Assembly: GCA_002238585.1 (NCBI GenBank)
Contig: MPMQ01000012.1
Location: 1 to 64,000, forward strand
Origin: Kistimonas sp. bin40
GTDB taxonomy: Bacteria; Pseudomonadota; Gammaproteobacteria; Pseudomonadales; Endozoicomonadaceae
Length of the DNA stretch: 64,000 nt
Reading direction: 5' to 3'
Shown: positions 1 to 9,099 of the stretch, piece after piece
How the letters are laid out: each line of letters opens with the position of its first letter
Position numbering within the stretch: position 1 is the first letter of the stretch
Made by a program: the position numbers and the translations under genes
Notes under the pieces: model-generated
Told to the model about the DNA's origin: nothing
The model's input: the letters and a program-made list of their open reading frames with translations, nothing else
Database searches by the model: none

Positions 1-480
1 CGCAGAATGGCGGCAGAGACTGACTGAGCAAGTGCAGGCAGGCCACCCCTGTCAGTTGCCTGAGCCGGTGCATCCCGGAGCCGCGATCAGAACCGGAACA
101 GCCGCACAATGGCGGCAGAGTCTGACTGACTAAATGCAGGCAGATATCTCTTTGTCAGTTGCTTGAGCGGAAGCATCCCGGGGCCGCGATCAGAACAGGA
201 ACAACCGCAGAATAGCGGCAGATACTCACTGAGCAAATGCAGGCAGGCGCCCCCCTGTCAGTTGCCTGAGCCGGTGCATCCCGGAGCCGCGATCAGAACC
301 GGAACAGCCGCACAATGGCGGCAGAGACTGACTGACTAAATGCAGGCAGACATCGCGTTGTCAGAGGCTTGAGCGGATGCCCCCCCGGGCCGCGATCAGA
401 GCCGCAGCAGCCGCAGAATGGCGACAGAGGCTGGCGAAAAAGACGCAGGCAGATGCCTCACTGGCAGGCATCAGAAAAAC
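1..480. repeat. 103-bp tandem repeat array, about 4.5 copies
   Basis: Four full units start at 1, 103, 206 and 309 (102, 103, 103 and 103 bp), and a decayed fifth starts at 412. Each unit opens with cgca(g/c)aatggcggcagag and ends near ccgcgatcagaaccggaac. Units 1 and 3 resemble each other more than they resemble units 2 and 4, so the array has a two-unit (about 206 bp) higher-order period. It may extend beyond the left window edge. It sits about 60 bp past the aroK stop codon, where aroB is usual. A short ORF crosses the array but has no family resemblance, and 103 bp is not a multiple of three, so coding is unlikely. Confidence 0.85.
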
Positions 481-542
481 GGAGAAACGCTCTGGTCATC
501 CACAGGGAAGCCGTCTGACGCAGATCCGGGCCGGACACCCGT

Positions 543-1055
543 TCAGCGCTGGAGTCGGTGCACCAGTGCCCGGATAATATCGCGAAAGGGAGTCACATCG
601 GTAGAAACAATATGGTCCGCCACCTGGCGGTAGAGTGGGTCGCGTACATGGTGCAGCTCGGCCAGTACCCGGCTACGATCAGCGCACTGGAGCAGTGGGC
701 GCTTTTTATCCCGGGCTGTGCGTCGAATCTGGGTAGCGACGCCGACTTGCAAAAACACGACAAAACCATGAGACCGGATGAGGCTGCGGCAGGCTTCCCG
801 CGTGACTATACCTCCTCCCGTAGCCACCACCCGCGGCGACAGGGAGCGAACATCACGCAAAACGGCTTCCTCCCTGATGCGAAACCCCTCTTCGCCTTCC
901 CGTTCAAAAATCCAGGCAATATCAGCACCGCAGCGCTGTTCCACCTCGGTGTCTGTATCGAGAAAGGGCAGGTCAAGCTCCTTGGCCAGCATGCGCCCCA
1001 GGGTCGTTTTTCCTGCTCCCATGGGGCCCACCAGGTAGATCGTTCGCAACTGCAT
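543..1055 (-). CDS. aroK: shikimate kinase
   Basis: Cytoplasmic shikimate kinase, which phosphorylates shikimate with ATP in the aromatic amino acid pathway. The Walker A motif GPMGAGKT is at about residues 10-17. The DTDTEVE segment (about 33-39) carries the shikimate/Mg-binding acidic residues, GFRIREE follows, and ATGGGIV (about 78-84) is the glycine-rich substrate loop. Length (170 aa) is typical. The ATG at 1055 was chosen because it places the conserved LVGPMGAGKT at the usual distance. An in-frame TTG four codons upstream would overlap the space right after pilQ. There is no strong Shine-Dalgarno, and pilQ ends 15 nt upstream, so translation is probably coupled to the pil operon. aroB, the usual next gene, is not seen; repeats follow instead. 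Confidence 0.95.
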   Translation of the reverse strand: MQLRTIYLVGPMGAGKTTLGRMLAKELDLPFLDTDTEVEQRCGADIAWIFEREGEEGFRIREEAVLRDVRSLSPRVVATGGGIVTREACRSLIRSHGFVVFLQVGVATQIRRTARDKKRPLLQCADRSRVLAELHHVRDPLYRQVADHIVSTDVTPFRDIIRALVHRLQR

Positions 1056-1070
1056 AAGGCAAGCCAAAAG

Positions 1071-2870
1071 CTAAGGTTGTCCAAGCACTTTGGGAGTAAT
1101 AAAAATAAGCGTTTCACCACGGGTATCCTGTTTTATATCCCGCCGGAACAAGCGCCCTACCCCGGGCAAATCTCCCAGAAAAGGAACCTTGGAGACCCCT
1201 TTCTGCGTAGTGTTGGTGAAGATACCACCAAGCACAATGGTCTGACCATCATCGATCAGAACTTTGGTGCTCACTTCAGTGGTATCTATGATGGGAATCC
1301 CGGTGGCTGTACTTTCGGTACTGCTGTCATTGTTGACCTTGATATCCATGATGATGCGCCCATCCGGCGTGATCTGGGGTGTGACCTCCAGCGAGAGAAC
1401 GGCATCCTTGAAAGACACGGAAGTGCCTCCCCCTGCGCTGGTCTCCTGGAACGGAATTTCCTGACCACTCCTGATGGTCGCTTGCTGCTTGTCAGAAGTG
1501 ATAACCCGGGGGCGGGATACAATCTCTCCTCCCCCATCGGCTTCCAGGGCGGACAATTCAAGATTGAGCAGACTGCTGTCCGTCAGCAGCCCGATAGACA
1601 GGGCGGAAGCGCCCGTTCCCGTAACAGAAAGGTCTGTAAACAGGTTGTTGTTACCAAAAGCCACATCGGTGGCGTCGGACACAAAGTTTCCATTCGCCGC
1701 GCTATCTGCCGCCTGGAACGCTCCCCCCCGCCCTCCAGCTCGCAGATGATTGCCTGTGCCCAGTTGAAAGGCGCCCCCCCACCTGACACCCAGCTCCTTG
1801 CGAAAACTGGTATCAGCGGCCACTATGCGCGCCTCAATCTGCACCTGACGAACAGGGACGTCCACCTGACTCAGCAGCTCACGAATTTTTTTGAGTTGGC
1901 CCCGTGTTTCACGCACCAGCAGGCTGTTGGTGCGCTGTATGATCTGTACACTGCCCCGTTCTGACAAGGTCCTGTTGCCTTCTCCTCCCAACAAAACATT
2001 GGCGATTTCTTCCGCGTTCGCATAATTGATCTGCAACAGCTCTGTATGCAAGGGAGCCAGATCGCGCAGCTGCTTGCTGGACTCCAGCTGTTCCCGCTCC
2101 CTGTTCGACAACTCGGCCGCCGGCGCAACCACCAGAATGTTGCCGTCCTGCCTTTGGCCCAGACCGCGCGCACTCAGCACAATAGCCAACGCCTGATTCC
2201 AGGGAACATCCTTGAGGCGCAGGGTAATATTGCCGGTGACTGTATCACTGGCAACCAGGTTGAATCCCTTGAAATCGGCCAGAATCTGCAGCACATCGCG
2301 CACTGCAATATCCTGAAAATCCAGTGACATCAAGTCCTCTTCACGCGCGGCTGCCGGCTGCCCGGCGCTGACTGCCGCTGCGGTCTGCACCGCTGTGAAA
2401 TCCTCGGTGACCGCTTTCTCCGGCACCAAAGCTGGCGTCACCTCTTGTTCCTGCCCAGGCGCTGCGGACGCGGTGGCTTCGTCTCCCAGACGCACATAGA
2501 GTGTGCTGTCCTGAATCCATGTGTCGTAACTGGCCGGCCGGGCCAGCGCCAGAACAACCCGGGTTCGTTCTTCGGTCTCAAGAACCGCAACACTACGCAC
2601 GTAGGACAGGTCGACGGGAATCTGTCTATCAAGACGGCTGGCTGTCGCCATCATATCCAGTGCAATCCGGGCAGGCTGTTCTGTAACAAAGCCGGATACC
2701 GCTGGTGCCTCGCCCACAAAGGCCAGCCTCAGCTCATCCCTGCCGTCTGACAGTGCCTCGAAGCTCAGCTTGTCGAGAGTCGTCTGCGCCATAAGCTCGG
2801 CTGAGAGAAGCAAGACCAGCCCTCCTCCCAAACCTCGCGCCAGCATTGCCAAGCGATTTTGCTCATCCAT
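1071..2870 (-). CDS. pilQ: type IV pilus secretin PilQ
   Basis: Outer-membrane secretin through which the type IV pilus fibre passes. After a signal peptide (about 1-29) come one AMIN peptidoglycan-binding domain (about 32-130), a linker, the STN/N0 domain (starting near LDFQDIAVRDVLQIL, about 184), an N1 domain with the NSLLV motif (about 312), and the secretin core (about 330-595) with the GGEIVSRPRV and GQEIPF segments. At 599 aa it is shorter than the roughly 700-aa Pseudomonas PilQ, which has two AMIN domains; only one is visible here. It is the fifth gene of pilMNOPQ, 28 bp after pilP. Confidence 0.95.
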   Translation of the reverse strand: MDEQNRLAMLARGLGGGLVLLLSAELMAQTTLDKLSFEALSDGRDELRLAFVGEAPAVSGFVTEQPARIALDMMATASRLDRQIPVDLSYVRSVAVLETEERTRVVLALARPASYDTWIQDSTLYVRLGDEATASAAPGQEQEVTPALVPEKAVTEDFTAVQTAAAVSAGQPAAAREEDLMSLDFQDIAVRDVLQILADFKGFNLVASDTVTGNITLRLKDVPWNQALAIVLSARGLGQRQDGNILVVAPAAELSNREREQLESSKQLRDLAPLHTELLQINYANAEEIANVLLGGEGNRTLSERGSVQIIQRTNSLLVRETRGQLKKIRELLSQVDVPVRQVQIEARIVAADTSFRKELGVRWGGAFQLGTGNHLRAGGRGGAFQAADSAANGNFVSDATDVAFGNNNLFTDLSVTGTGASALSIGLLTDSSLLNLELSALEADGGGEIVSRPRVITSDKQQATIRSGQEIPFQETSAGGGTSVSFKDAVLSLEVTPQITPDGRIIMDIKVNNDSSTESTATGIPIIDTTEVSTKVLIDDGQTIVLGGIFTNTTQKGVSKVPFLGDLPGVGRLFRRDIKQDTRGETLIFITPKVLGQP

Positions 2871-2898
2871 GATTCAACTTCCACTTGCTTTGTCTGAA

Positions 2899-3435
2899 TT
2901 ATCCTGCCTGCTCTCTGCCTGCAAATGTCAGAGTACGAGGCCTGTGGACCCAGGCATCCTGCCCGTTTCGTACAATCTCCAGGATATGAACAGCTGCTTC
3001 TGTCACCTGTACAACGCGGCCATGATTGCGTCCCATATAATGGCCCACGCCAACGCGGTACACCTGCCCTTCCACCGACAGCAGGGCATAACGTCCGCTG
3101 CTATCCTCCAGGGTTCCTACCATGGTAAAGCTGTCAAATGAAAAGTCCTCCAACAACTCCCGCTCCCGCCCGGCAATGGGGCGGACACTGTCTGCCGAGG
3201 ATCCATAGGTCACTTCATCCACCTGAACCGGCCTGTCGAAAGGACTTCTCTCACCTGAAGAGGCGTAGGTAAAGGCCTGGTAGGGAATGAAGACGGGCAG
3301 TGGCTTCGGCGGCGTAGCAGGCAGGCTGTGAACCTCCTCCATAAAGCAGGACAGATCACTGAAGCTGTTATCGTTGCTGCAGCTGGCCAGAACAAAAGAG
3401 GCAGCCATAATCAACAGGGTACGGCGCCTTGCCAT
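2899..3435 (-). CDS. pilP: type IV pilus inner-membrane lipoprotein PilP
   Basis: PilP links the PilNO inner-membrane complex to the PilQ secretin. A lipobox LASC (about residues 16-19) follows a short hydrophobic signal, so the mature protein is probably lipidated on that cysteine. A Pro-rich flexible segment precedes the C-terminal HR/beta domain (about 95-175), which contains the characteristic GTLEDSSGRYALLSVEGQVYRV-type strand pattern and the VGHYMGRNHGRV motif. Length 178 aa is normal. Its ATG overlaps the pilO stop codon by one base (TGATG), indicating translational coupling. Confidence 0.93.
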   Translation of the reverse strand: MARRRTLLIMAASFVLASCSNDNSFSDLSCFMEEVHSLPATPPKPLPVFIPYQAFTYASSGERSPFDRPVQVDEVTYGSSADSVRPIAGRERELLEDFSFDSFTMVGTLEDSSGRYALLSVEGQVYRVGVGHYMGRNHGRVVQVTEAAVHILEIVRNGQDAWVHRPRTLTFAGREQAG

Positions 3436-4073
3436 CAGACAGACTCCTCATCACTGTAGCGATAAGTCCGGGCCTGCATCTCCATGGTCAGAATGCCGGA
3501 CTTCTCGTCCTGGGTAATGGAAAAGTCATGCAGGGTCACGATGCGTGGAAGACTGGATACGCCGCTGACAAAATTCCCCAGGTCGTGATAACTCCCTCGT
3601 ACCCGGATATTAATGGGGAGCTCTATGTGGAAATCGCGCTGAATCTCCGGCTGCAACTCAATGCTTTCTATCGTCAGGCCGGCACCGATGCCTGTGGCTG
3701 TAATGTCTTCCAGCAAGCCGGGCACTTCCGTATCTCCAGGCAACTGCCGGAGCAATGAGCCGAAGGTGGCATTCATGGTCATTACCTGTTCGCGGTAAGC
3801 CGCCAGACTGGCCGTCAGGGCCGCCTTGGTACGAAAGACCTGACGCAGGCGCAGCTCTTCGCTCTCGCCTTGATCCAGACGCGTGTTTATAGAGCCGAGA
3901 TAAAACTGGAAACCCAAAGTCAGGGTCACGACGAAAATCAGCAGACAGAGCACAATCCTGGCCGCCTTGGGCCATGCGGCCAGGTTATCAAAATCAAGAT
4001 CATTCACATTCAGCTGGCTGAGGCGCTCGATGCCCAGGCGGATTGTGCCAATCGTTTCCTGCAGCTTATCCAT
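3435..4073 (-). CDS. pilO: type IV pilus alignment protein PilO
   Basis: Bitopic inner-membrane protein that dimerises with PilN in the alignment subcomplex. It has a short cytoplasmic N-terminus, one membrane segment (about 39-60, ARIVLCLLIFVVTLTLGF), a periplasmic coiled coil (about 65-115) and a C-terminal ferredoxin-like domain. Length 212 aa fits the family. It starts 8 nt inside the end of pilN and its stop overlaps the pilP start, so the pilNOP genes are tightly coupled. Confidence 0.93.
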   Translation of the reverse strand: MDKLQETIGTIRLGIERLSQLNVNDLDFDNLAAWPKAARIVLCLLIFVVTLTLGFQFYLGSINTRLDQGESEELRLRQVFRTKAALTASLAAYREQVMTMNATFGSLLRQLPGDTEVPGLLEDITATGIGAGLTIESIELQPEIQRDFHIELPINIRVRGSYHDLGNFVSGVSSLPRIVTLHDFSITQDEKSGILTMEMQARTYRYSDEESV

Positions 4074-4635
4074 CTGTCACCTCTTCCGGGCGGGCTTGTG
4101 TCGGAGAGACCTGGGTGACCACCAGTTCGAAAGAACTTCCGGTGTTGTCATCCAGTGCCCTGACGTTTGTCAGCCCTGGATTGTCAAACCACAAGGAGCC
4201 GTCAAGTTGACGCATCAAACGGGAGACATGACGGTTGGATACAGCTACACCCTCCAGCTCGATTTGATTCCCCTCCATGCTCAGGCGCGCAAGATAAACC
4301 CCATCCGGAACGACTCGCACCAGCTCATCAAAGACTCGGACTATCACAGGACGATTTCCCTGGAGGCCTTGAATAACTTTTATTCTGGCCAGCAATTCTG
4401 TCCGACTTTCTTTCAGCACCCCGATGTCCTTTATTTTCTGGTCCAGCTCGTCTATGCCTTTTTGCAGGAAATTGTTGCGTGCTTGCTGGACATCAATCGC
4501 CGAGTTGATCATCCAGCTACGCAGGAAAATCAAAAGAACAGCCATAGCAAAAGCTGCAACAAGAAGCCCCAGAAAATGTCTCTTCTCTTCACGGCGCTGT
4601 TCTTCGCGCCAGGGCAGAAGATTGATTGTGGCCAT
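4066..4635 (-). CDS. pilN: type IV pilus assembly protein PilN
   Basis: Partner of PilO. The conserved cytoplasmic N-terminal motif INLLPWREEQR (residues 4-14), which binds PilM, is present. One membrane segment (about 24-42) follows, then a periplasmic coiled coil (about 45-90) and a small periplasmic domain. At 189 aa it is of typical length. It begins 13 nt after the pilM stop and overlaps pilO by 8 nt. Confidence 0.94.
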   Translation of the reverse strand: MATINLLPWREEQRREEKRHFLGLLVAAFAMAVLLIFLRSWMINSAIDVQQARNNFLQKGIDELDQKIKDIGVLKESRTELLARIKVIQGLQGNRPVIVRVFDELVRVVPDGVYLARLSMEGNQIELEGVAVSNRHVSRLMRQLDGSLWFDNPGLTNVRALDDNTGSSFELVVTQVSPTQARPEEVTDG

Positions 4636-4648
4636 CAGTCAGGGCACC

Positions 4649-5683
4649 TCATTCAAAGCTCCGCAACGCCAGGCCGCAGGCCGTCAGCATGGCGGGGGCT
4701 TCGCTCATCACAAGATTTTTATCAACCTGGCCGGATACCGCCATCTGCGCGAAAGGATCCGCAAGAACGCAGCGGATACCCGTGCGCTGGGCCAGAGCAT
4801 CAGCCAGACCTGGCAAGGCCGCAATACTGCCTGTAAGTACCAGACAGGCGGGGTCACTCGACAGCACTGAGGACAGGCTCGATGAACACAGCTGCAGCTG
4901 ACGGGAACTGTGCTGTACCAGCTGGTCGATTCGCTCCTTGTCATCAGCTTTGGCCAATCCTTCACAGGGCTGCTCCCGTGTATACAGGACTTTCCCCGCC
5001 TGGAGTTCATGCAGCCGTACGGCGGAAAGCTCCAGGTTAATCACGGCAACAGGAGCATCCTGTGCCTTCAGCTCCAGCTTGTCCTCGATGAGCGGCCAGA
5101 CCCTTTCCAGCGCCAGCGACTGGATATCGACGACTTTGGGCACCAATCCGGCCAACGAAAGGGCAGCCTCATAGCCATCCACATGCTCCCGCCGACTGGC
5201 TGCTATAAACACCTCCATCTTCTGGTTCTGCGCGTCTCTTCCTTCCTGGGATTTTTTCCCTTCCTGATCGGCTTCCCCTTCCTGCGAAGCAGGCTTGAGG
5301 ACCTCAAAATCCAGCGCCATTTCTTCCGGCGACCAGGAGACATGACGCCCTGCCTCTATGCCCGTCTGATATTCCAGATCCAGCTCACTGAGTGAGGCGT
5401 CCATCTGAACGACTTTGGTCATTACAACGGTATCGGGCAAGGCCACAGCCACCTGGCGACAAGATGTGCGTGTGCTGGCAAGGAGGCGTTCCAACACGGC
5501 TCCCATTGCTTCCGTATCCTGTATTCTTCCGTCGGCTATGACTTGGTCGGGAACAGACTCCACCGCACAACTTTCGATACGGTATTGGTCTGATTGACGA
5601 CTGAGCTCGAGCAGCCTGACACAGACAGGACTGATATCGATGCCGAGAAGATGCCTGGATTTCTTTCTGGACAGACTGAACAC
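4649..5683 (-). CDS. pilM: type IV pilus actin-like ATPase PilM
   Basis: Cytoplasmic actin-fold protein that binds the PilN N-terminus. The family signature LLGIDISPVCVRLLELS (about residues 12-28) is the first phosphate-binding loop. SAVRLHELQAGKVLYTREQPCEG and the LTGSIAALPGL segment are later nucleotide-fold motifs. The open frame runs upstream to 5791, but the GTG at 5683 is preferred. It has AGAGGA 7 nt upstream and gives a 344-aa protein whose start matches known PilM. A Glu/Gln/Lys-rich insertion near residue 150 (KEGKKSQEGRDAQNQ-like) is longer than usual. It is the first gene of the pil operon and is divergent from ponA, so both promoters lie in 5684-5832. Confidence 0.94.
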   Translation of the reverse strand: MFSLSRKKSRHLLGIDISPVCVRLLELSRQSDQYRIESCAVESVPDQVIADGRIQDTEAMGAVLERLLASTRTSCRQVAVALPDTVVMTKVVQMDASLSELDLEYQTGIEAGRHVSWSPEEMALDFEVLKPASQEGEADQEGKKSQEGRDAQNQKMEVFIAASRREHVDGYEAALSLAGLVPKVVDIQSLALERVWPLIEDKLELKAQDAPVAVINLELSAVRLHELQAGKVLYTREQPCEGLAKADDKERIDQLVQHSSRQLQLCSSSLSSVLSSDPACLVLTGSIAALPGLADALAQRTGIRCVLADPFAQMAVSGQVDKNLVMSEAPAMLTACGLALRSFE

Positions 5684-5832
5684 CTGAAATTCCTCTGCCG
5701 TTCTTTTGGCTTGTCTGGTGGCTCTGTGGATAGTTATTGTATTATCGGCACAGCCCGGATTAGTTGAGTATCGGTCCTGGATCGCTGCCACCGATTTTCT
5801 GTCCTGGTGGAAGAACAGGGCAGCCAGATGCC

Positions 5833-8310
5833 ATGCTCCCAGTGGATAACGTATTTCCCGTGAAAAAAATTTCCAGATTCTACCGATGGGTGCTGTGGCT
5901 CGCTTTGAGCTCTTGTAGCGGAGCGCTGCTGCTGGCCAGCAGTGGCTACCTGTACCTCAGCCCCCGTCTTCCCGATGTCAACGCCCTGCGGGACATCCAG
6001 CTCCAGACGCCGTTGCGCATCTATGCTGCTGACGGCAGGCTCATTGGCGAGTTTGGTGAAAAAAGACGCTTCCCGGTCGCCATAGAGCAGGTTCCGCAGA
6101 ACATGATCAACGCTTTTCTGGCAGCGGAAGATTCCAGCTTCTACAGTCACAATGGCGTCAACCTTGCCGGGTTGGTGCGTGCGGCCCTGGAGCTGATTGC
6201 CACCGGACACAAGCAGTCAGGTGGCAGCACCATCACCATGCAGGTTGCCAGAAACTTTTTCCTGGGGCGGGAGCGAGAGTTTTCCCGGAAATTCAATGAA
6301 ATTGTTCTGGCACTTGAAATCGAGAAAAGGCTGGAAAAAGACGAAATCATTGAGCTGTATCTCAACAAGATCTATCTGGGAAATCGCGCCTATGGCGTAG
6401 AAGCGGCAGCCCAGATCTACTACGGAAAGTCCATAGATCAGCTGGATCTCGCGCAGACCGCCATGATCGCCGGTTTGCCCAAAGCCCCCTCCCGCTTCAA
6501 CCCCCTGGCAGACAGGGCACGCGCCCTGACCCGGCGCAACTGGATACTCAGGCGCATGGAATCGCTTGAGATGATCACCCACCAGCAATACACCCAGGCT
6601 GTCGCCCTTCCCATTTCCGCTGTCTGGCACGGACTGTCTGCCGAGCTTGAGGCACCCTGGGTGGCAGAAATGGTACGTCTCCAGATGATTGAGATGTACG
6701 GCACCAGTGCCTACACAGATGGGTTTGTGGTACACACCACCATCCGCAGTGACCACCAGGAATCGGCACAGGCAGCGATTGTTGCAGGCGCCCTGGCGTA
6801 TGACACCCGTCATGGCTACAGAGGGGAAGAACGCAAGCTGGGGCCTGGCAAGCAACATTGGCTGGAGGTCCTTGATGACACCCCGGCCGTCCATGATTTA
6901 CAGCCGGCTGTAGTGGTGAAAGTCTCGCCGCAAAAGGCTGTCCTGCTGCTGCGCGGCGGCGAGACTGCAGAGCTGAATGTCAAAGGCCTGCTGTGGGCGC
7001 GAAAATGGATCAGCGTCAACAGTGTCGGGCCCGTTCCCAGGCATGCCAATGACCTGCTGGAGCCCGGCGATCTGATACGAGTCCGGGCAACAGCAGACGG
7101 TTGGCAACTGAGCCAGATTCCCGACATACAGGCCGCTTTTTTGTCTCTGCGGCCTGAAGATGGTGCCATTACGGCTCTGATTGGAGGCTTTGACTTTCAG
7201 AGCAGCGAATATAACCGGGCGACTCAGGCGCGACGTCAGGTGGGCTCCTGCTTCAAACCCTTTGTCTATGCTGCGGCTGTTGACAAGGGGCTAAGCCCTG
7301 CCACCCTGGTCAACGATGCACCGCTGATTTTTGACGATGATCAGCTGGAACGTTACTGGCGACCGCAAAATGACAGTCGCAATTTTCTTGGTCCCATCCG
7401 GATGCGGGAGGCGTTTTATCGCTCACGCAATCTGGCATCCATCCGGCTTCTACAGCGGATAGGTCTGAACTACACCATCGCGCGACTGACGAAAATGGGG
7501 CTTCCACGCGAAGGCATGCCCCACAACCTGACGCTGGCCCTGGGGACCCATACATTGACGCCGCTTGAACTGGCAGCAGGACACGCCATGTTTGCCAATG
7601 GCGGGTTTCGCATCACCCCTTACATTATCGATAGCGTGGAACGGATGGGAACACGGGTGTTGACAGCCAATCCCCTGGTTGCCTCAACGACCCAGGAGCA
7701 GAACAAGCCCGATGCCCGTCAACTACCCAAAGAGAAAGAGACAGGCCCCACAAGCAGTGACAGCCTGTTGCAACACAGTGACATATTGCAGGAAGACACA
7801 GGTACCAGCCCCCACCGGCAAGCCCCTCGTGTTCTGGACGCCCGTGTCAGCTACATCATGCGTGACATGATGAGCGACGTGATCAAACGCGGCACCGGAA
7901 GAAAAGCCAGGGTTCTGGGGCGTTCGGATCTGGCCGGAAAAACAGGCACCACCAACGATAACCAGGATATCTGGTTCTCGGGCTTTGCATCCGATCTTCA
8001 GGCCACTGTCTGGCTTGGATTTGATCAACCCCGACCATTAGGCTGGAGAGAATTTGCCAGTCTGGGACCTCTCTCGATCTGGATAGATTTTATGAAAGAG
8101 GCCTTGAAAAACATTCCGGAGCGGCTGCCGAGCAGGCCAGCAGGACTGGTGACGCTGAAAATCGATCCGCACACTGGCCTTCCCACAAGCAGTAGTGGAA
8201 CAGGTGGCGTTTTTGAGCTGTTCCGTGCTGAGGATGCCCCTGATGAGCCCGCGCCAAGATCTGACGACATAGACACAGATGACGAATTCGATCCTGAAGA
8301 CATACTTTAG
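5833..8310 (+). CDS. mrcA (ponA): penicillin-binding protein 1A (glycosyltransferase/transpeptidase)
   Basis: Bifunctional murein synthase anchored in the inner membrane. A cytoplasmic N-terminus and membrane segment (about 20-42) precede the GT51 domain, with EDSSFYSHNGV (catalytic Glu) and GGSTITMQ-ARNFFL. An OB-type insert follows, then the transpeptidase domain with SCFK (Ser472, the acylated serine), SRN and KTGTTN (Lys703). The Asp/Glu-rich tail ends the protein. The 825-aa length fits PBP1A. The ATG at 5833 was chosen over a TTG at 5764 because AGGG lies about 8 nt upstream and the membrane anchor then sits near the N-terminus; a GTG at 5860 is also possible. It is divergent from pilM, the usual gammaproteobacterial arrangement. 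Confidence 0.95.
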   Translation: MLPVDNVFPVKKISRFYRWVLWLALSSCSGALLLASSGYLYLSPRLPDVNALRDIQLQTPLRIYAADGRLIGEFGEKRRFPVAIEQVPQNMINAFLAAEDSSFYSHNGVNLAGLVRAALELIATGHKQSGGSTITMQVARNFFLGREREFSRKFNEIVLALEIEKRLEKDEIIELYLNKIYLGNRAYGVEAAAQIYYGKSIDQLDLAQTAMIAGLPKAPSRFNPLADRARALTRRNWILRRMESLEMITHQQYTQAVALPISAVWHGLSAELEAPWVAEMVRLQMIEMYGTSAYTDGFVVHTTIRSDHQESAQAAIVAGALAYDTRHGYRGEERKLGPGKQHWLEVLDDTPAVHDLQPAVVVKVSPQKAVLLLRGGETAELNVKGLLWARKWISVNSVGPVPRHANDLLEPGDLIRVRATADGWQLSQIPDIQAAFLSLRPEDGAITALIGGFDFQSSEYNRATQARRQVGSCFKPFVYAAAVDKGLSPATLVNDAPLIFDDDQLERYWRPQNDSRNFLGPIRMREAFYRSRNLASIRLLQRIGLNYTIARLTKMGLPREGMPHNLTLALGTHTLTPLELAAGHAMFANGGFRITPYIIDSVERMGTRVLTANPLVASTTQEQNKPDARQLPKEKETGPTSSDSLLQHSDILQEDTGTSPHRQAPRVLDARVSYIMRDMMSDVIKRGTGRKARVLGRSDLAGKTGTTNDNQDIWFSGFASDLQATVWLGFDQPRPLGWREFASLGPLSIWIDFMKEALKNIPERLPSRPAGLVTLKIDPHTGLPTSSSGTGGVFELFRAEDAPDEPAPRSDDIDTDDEFDPEDIL

Positions 8311-8640
8311 GGTCCGTTGAACTATGCAGAACAATGGGCGGATGCTCAGAAGCTCCGAGTTGCATACAGCTTCTCAGCGGCTCCTGCGTGCTTCTGGCTC
8401 TGTCGACGGAAAATCAAGGGACGAGAACCACCGCAACACTTGATGAAGAATCCATGTCTTCAGTACAACGCAAGGACGCTCAAGGATAGAGCATCCTTGC
8501 GCCGTCTGTGCGGACCTGCACGCAGCCATCTGATGGGCCAGGTGACAGTCGCTCTGAAGGGTTGAAAAACGGGCAGCCAACTTGCGATGCACAAGACAAG
8601 GGCAACAGATAATCTCCGGCGAGGATTTTCCGGCGGGGGA

Positions 8641-8738
8641 GATAGTCTTTGGAAGATAGTCGTTGGAAGATAGTCGTTGGAAGATAGTCGTTGGAAGATA
8701 GTCGTTGGAAGATAGTCGTTGCAAGATAGTCTTTGCTG
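8641..8738. repeat. 14-bp tandem repeat, seven copies
   Basis: The unit gatagtcgttggaa repeats seven times without gaps from 8641. The first copy has gatagtcttt, and the last two are slightly degenerate. Because 14 is not a multiple of three, both strands appear open for a while and give a spurious 14-residue peptide repeat. Confidence 0.9.
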
Positions 8739-9059
8739 ATTGAGTGTGGGCTGTGGAGGTCATGCCCATCCCCATCTCTCTGCTTGTTCAAGACTTCCCG
8801 AAAAGAGAGAAACTGCCTGGGGCCCGCCTGCCCTGCTGCAAGCAAGACAGATGGGGCATTCCAGGGACCGTTTTGGCTGTCAGGCTCCGGAGACTACGAA
8901 AGCCTGTCAGCCCCTTGTGCGCGCCTGCGTTTTGACGAGCGCTCGCACCAGAAGGCAGAGCAAGCGTAGGTCCCTGGCCTCTGGAAGCGGCCGGGAGACA
9001 GTAATTCCCGTTCCGGATCTGGCTCTCCGGACTGGCACAGGAGCCGCTTCTCACTCAAT

Positions 9060-9098
9060 TGACATGCTCCCCGCCCTGAAGGGCGGGGCTTGCCGCGC
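9060..9098 (-). repeat. GC-rich hairpin of the dispersed right-end-like family (copy 1)
   Basis: Perfect stem CCCCGCCC (9069-9076) and GGGCGGGG (9081-9088) with loop TGAA. Read on the minus strand it is gtgcgcggcaagccccg, then the hairpin, then gagcatgtcaa. The same wording recurs near 29822, 30023, 31633, 31839 and, decayed, at 55075. The form resembles right ends of IS200/IS605 elements that carry tnpB. It starts directly at the stop codon of the MFS gene and may also act as its terminator, though there is no T-run. Confidence 0.6.
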
Positions 9099-9099
9099 A

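Larger units (their letters stand above)
8311..9099. other. gene-free spacer between ponA and the MFS gene
   Basis: No convincing gene is present. The stretch holds a short inverted repeat (agaagct/agcttct) near 8349-8376, the 14-bp tandem array at 8641-8738, and the GC-rich hairpin at 9069-9088. ORFs on the minus strand only translate the 14-bp repeats and have no domain features. Confidence 0.6.

Noticed and set aside
8374..8845. Minus-strand ORFs with a 14-residue repeat
   Set aside because: Generated by the 14-bp array; no start signal or conserved sequence.
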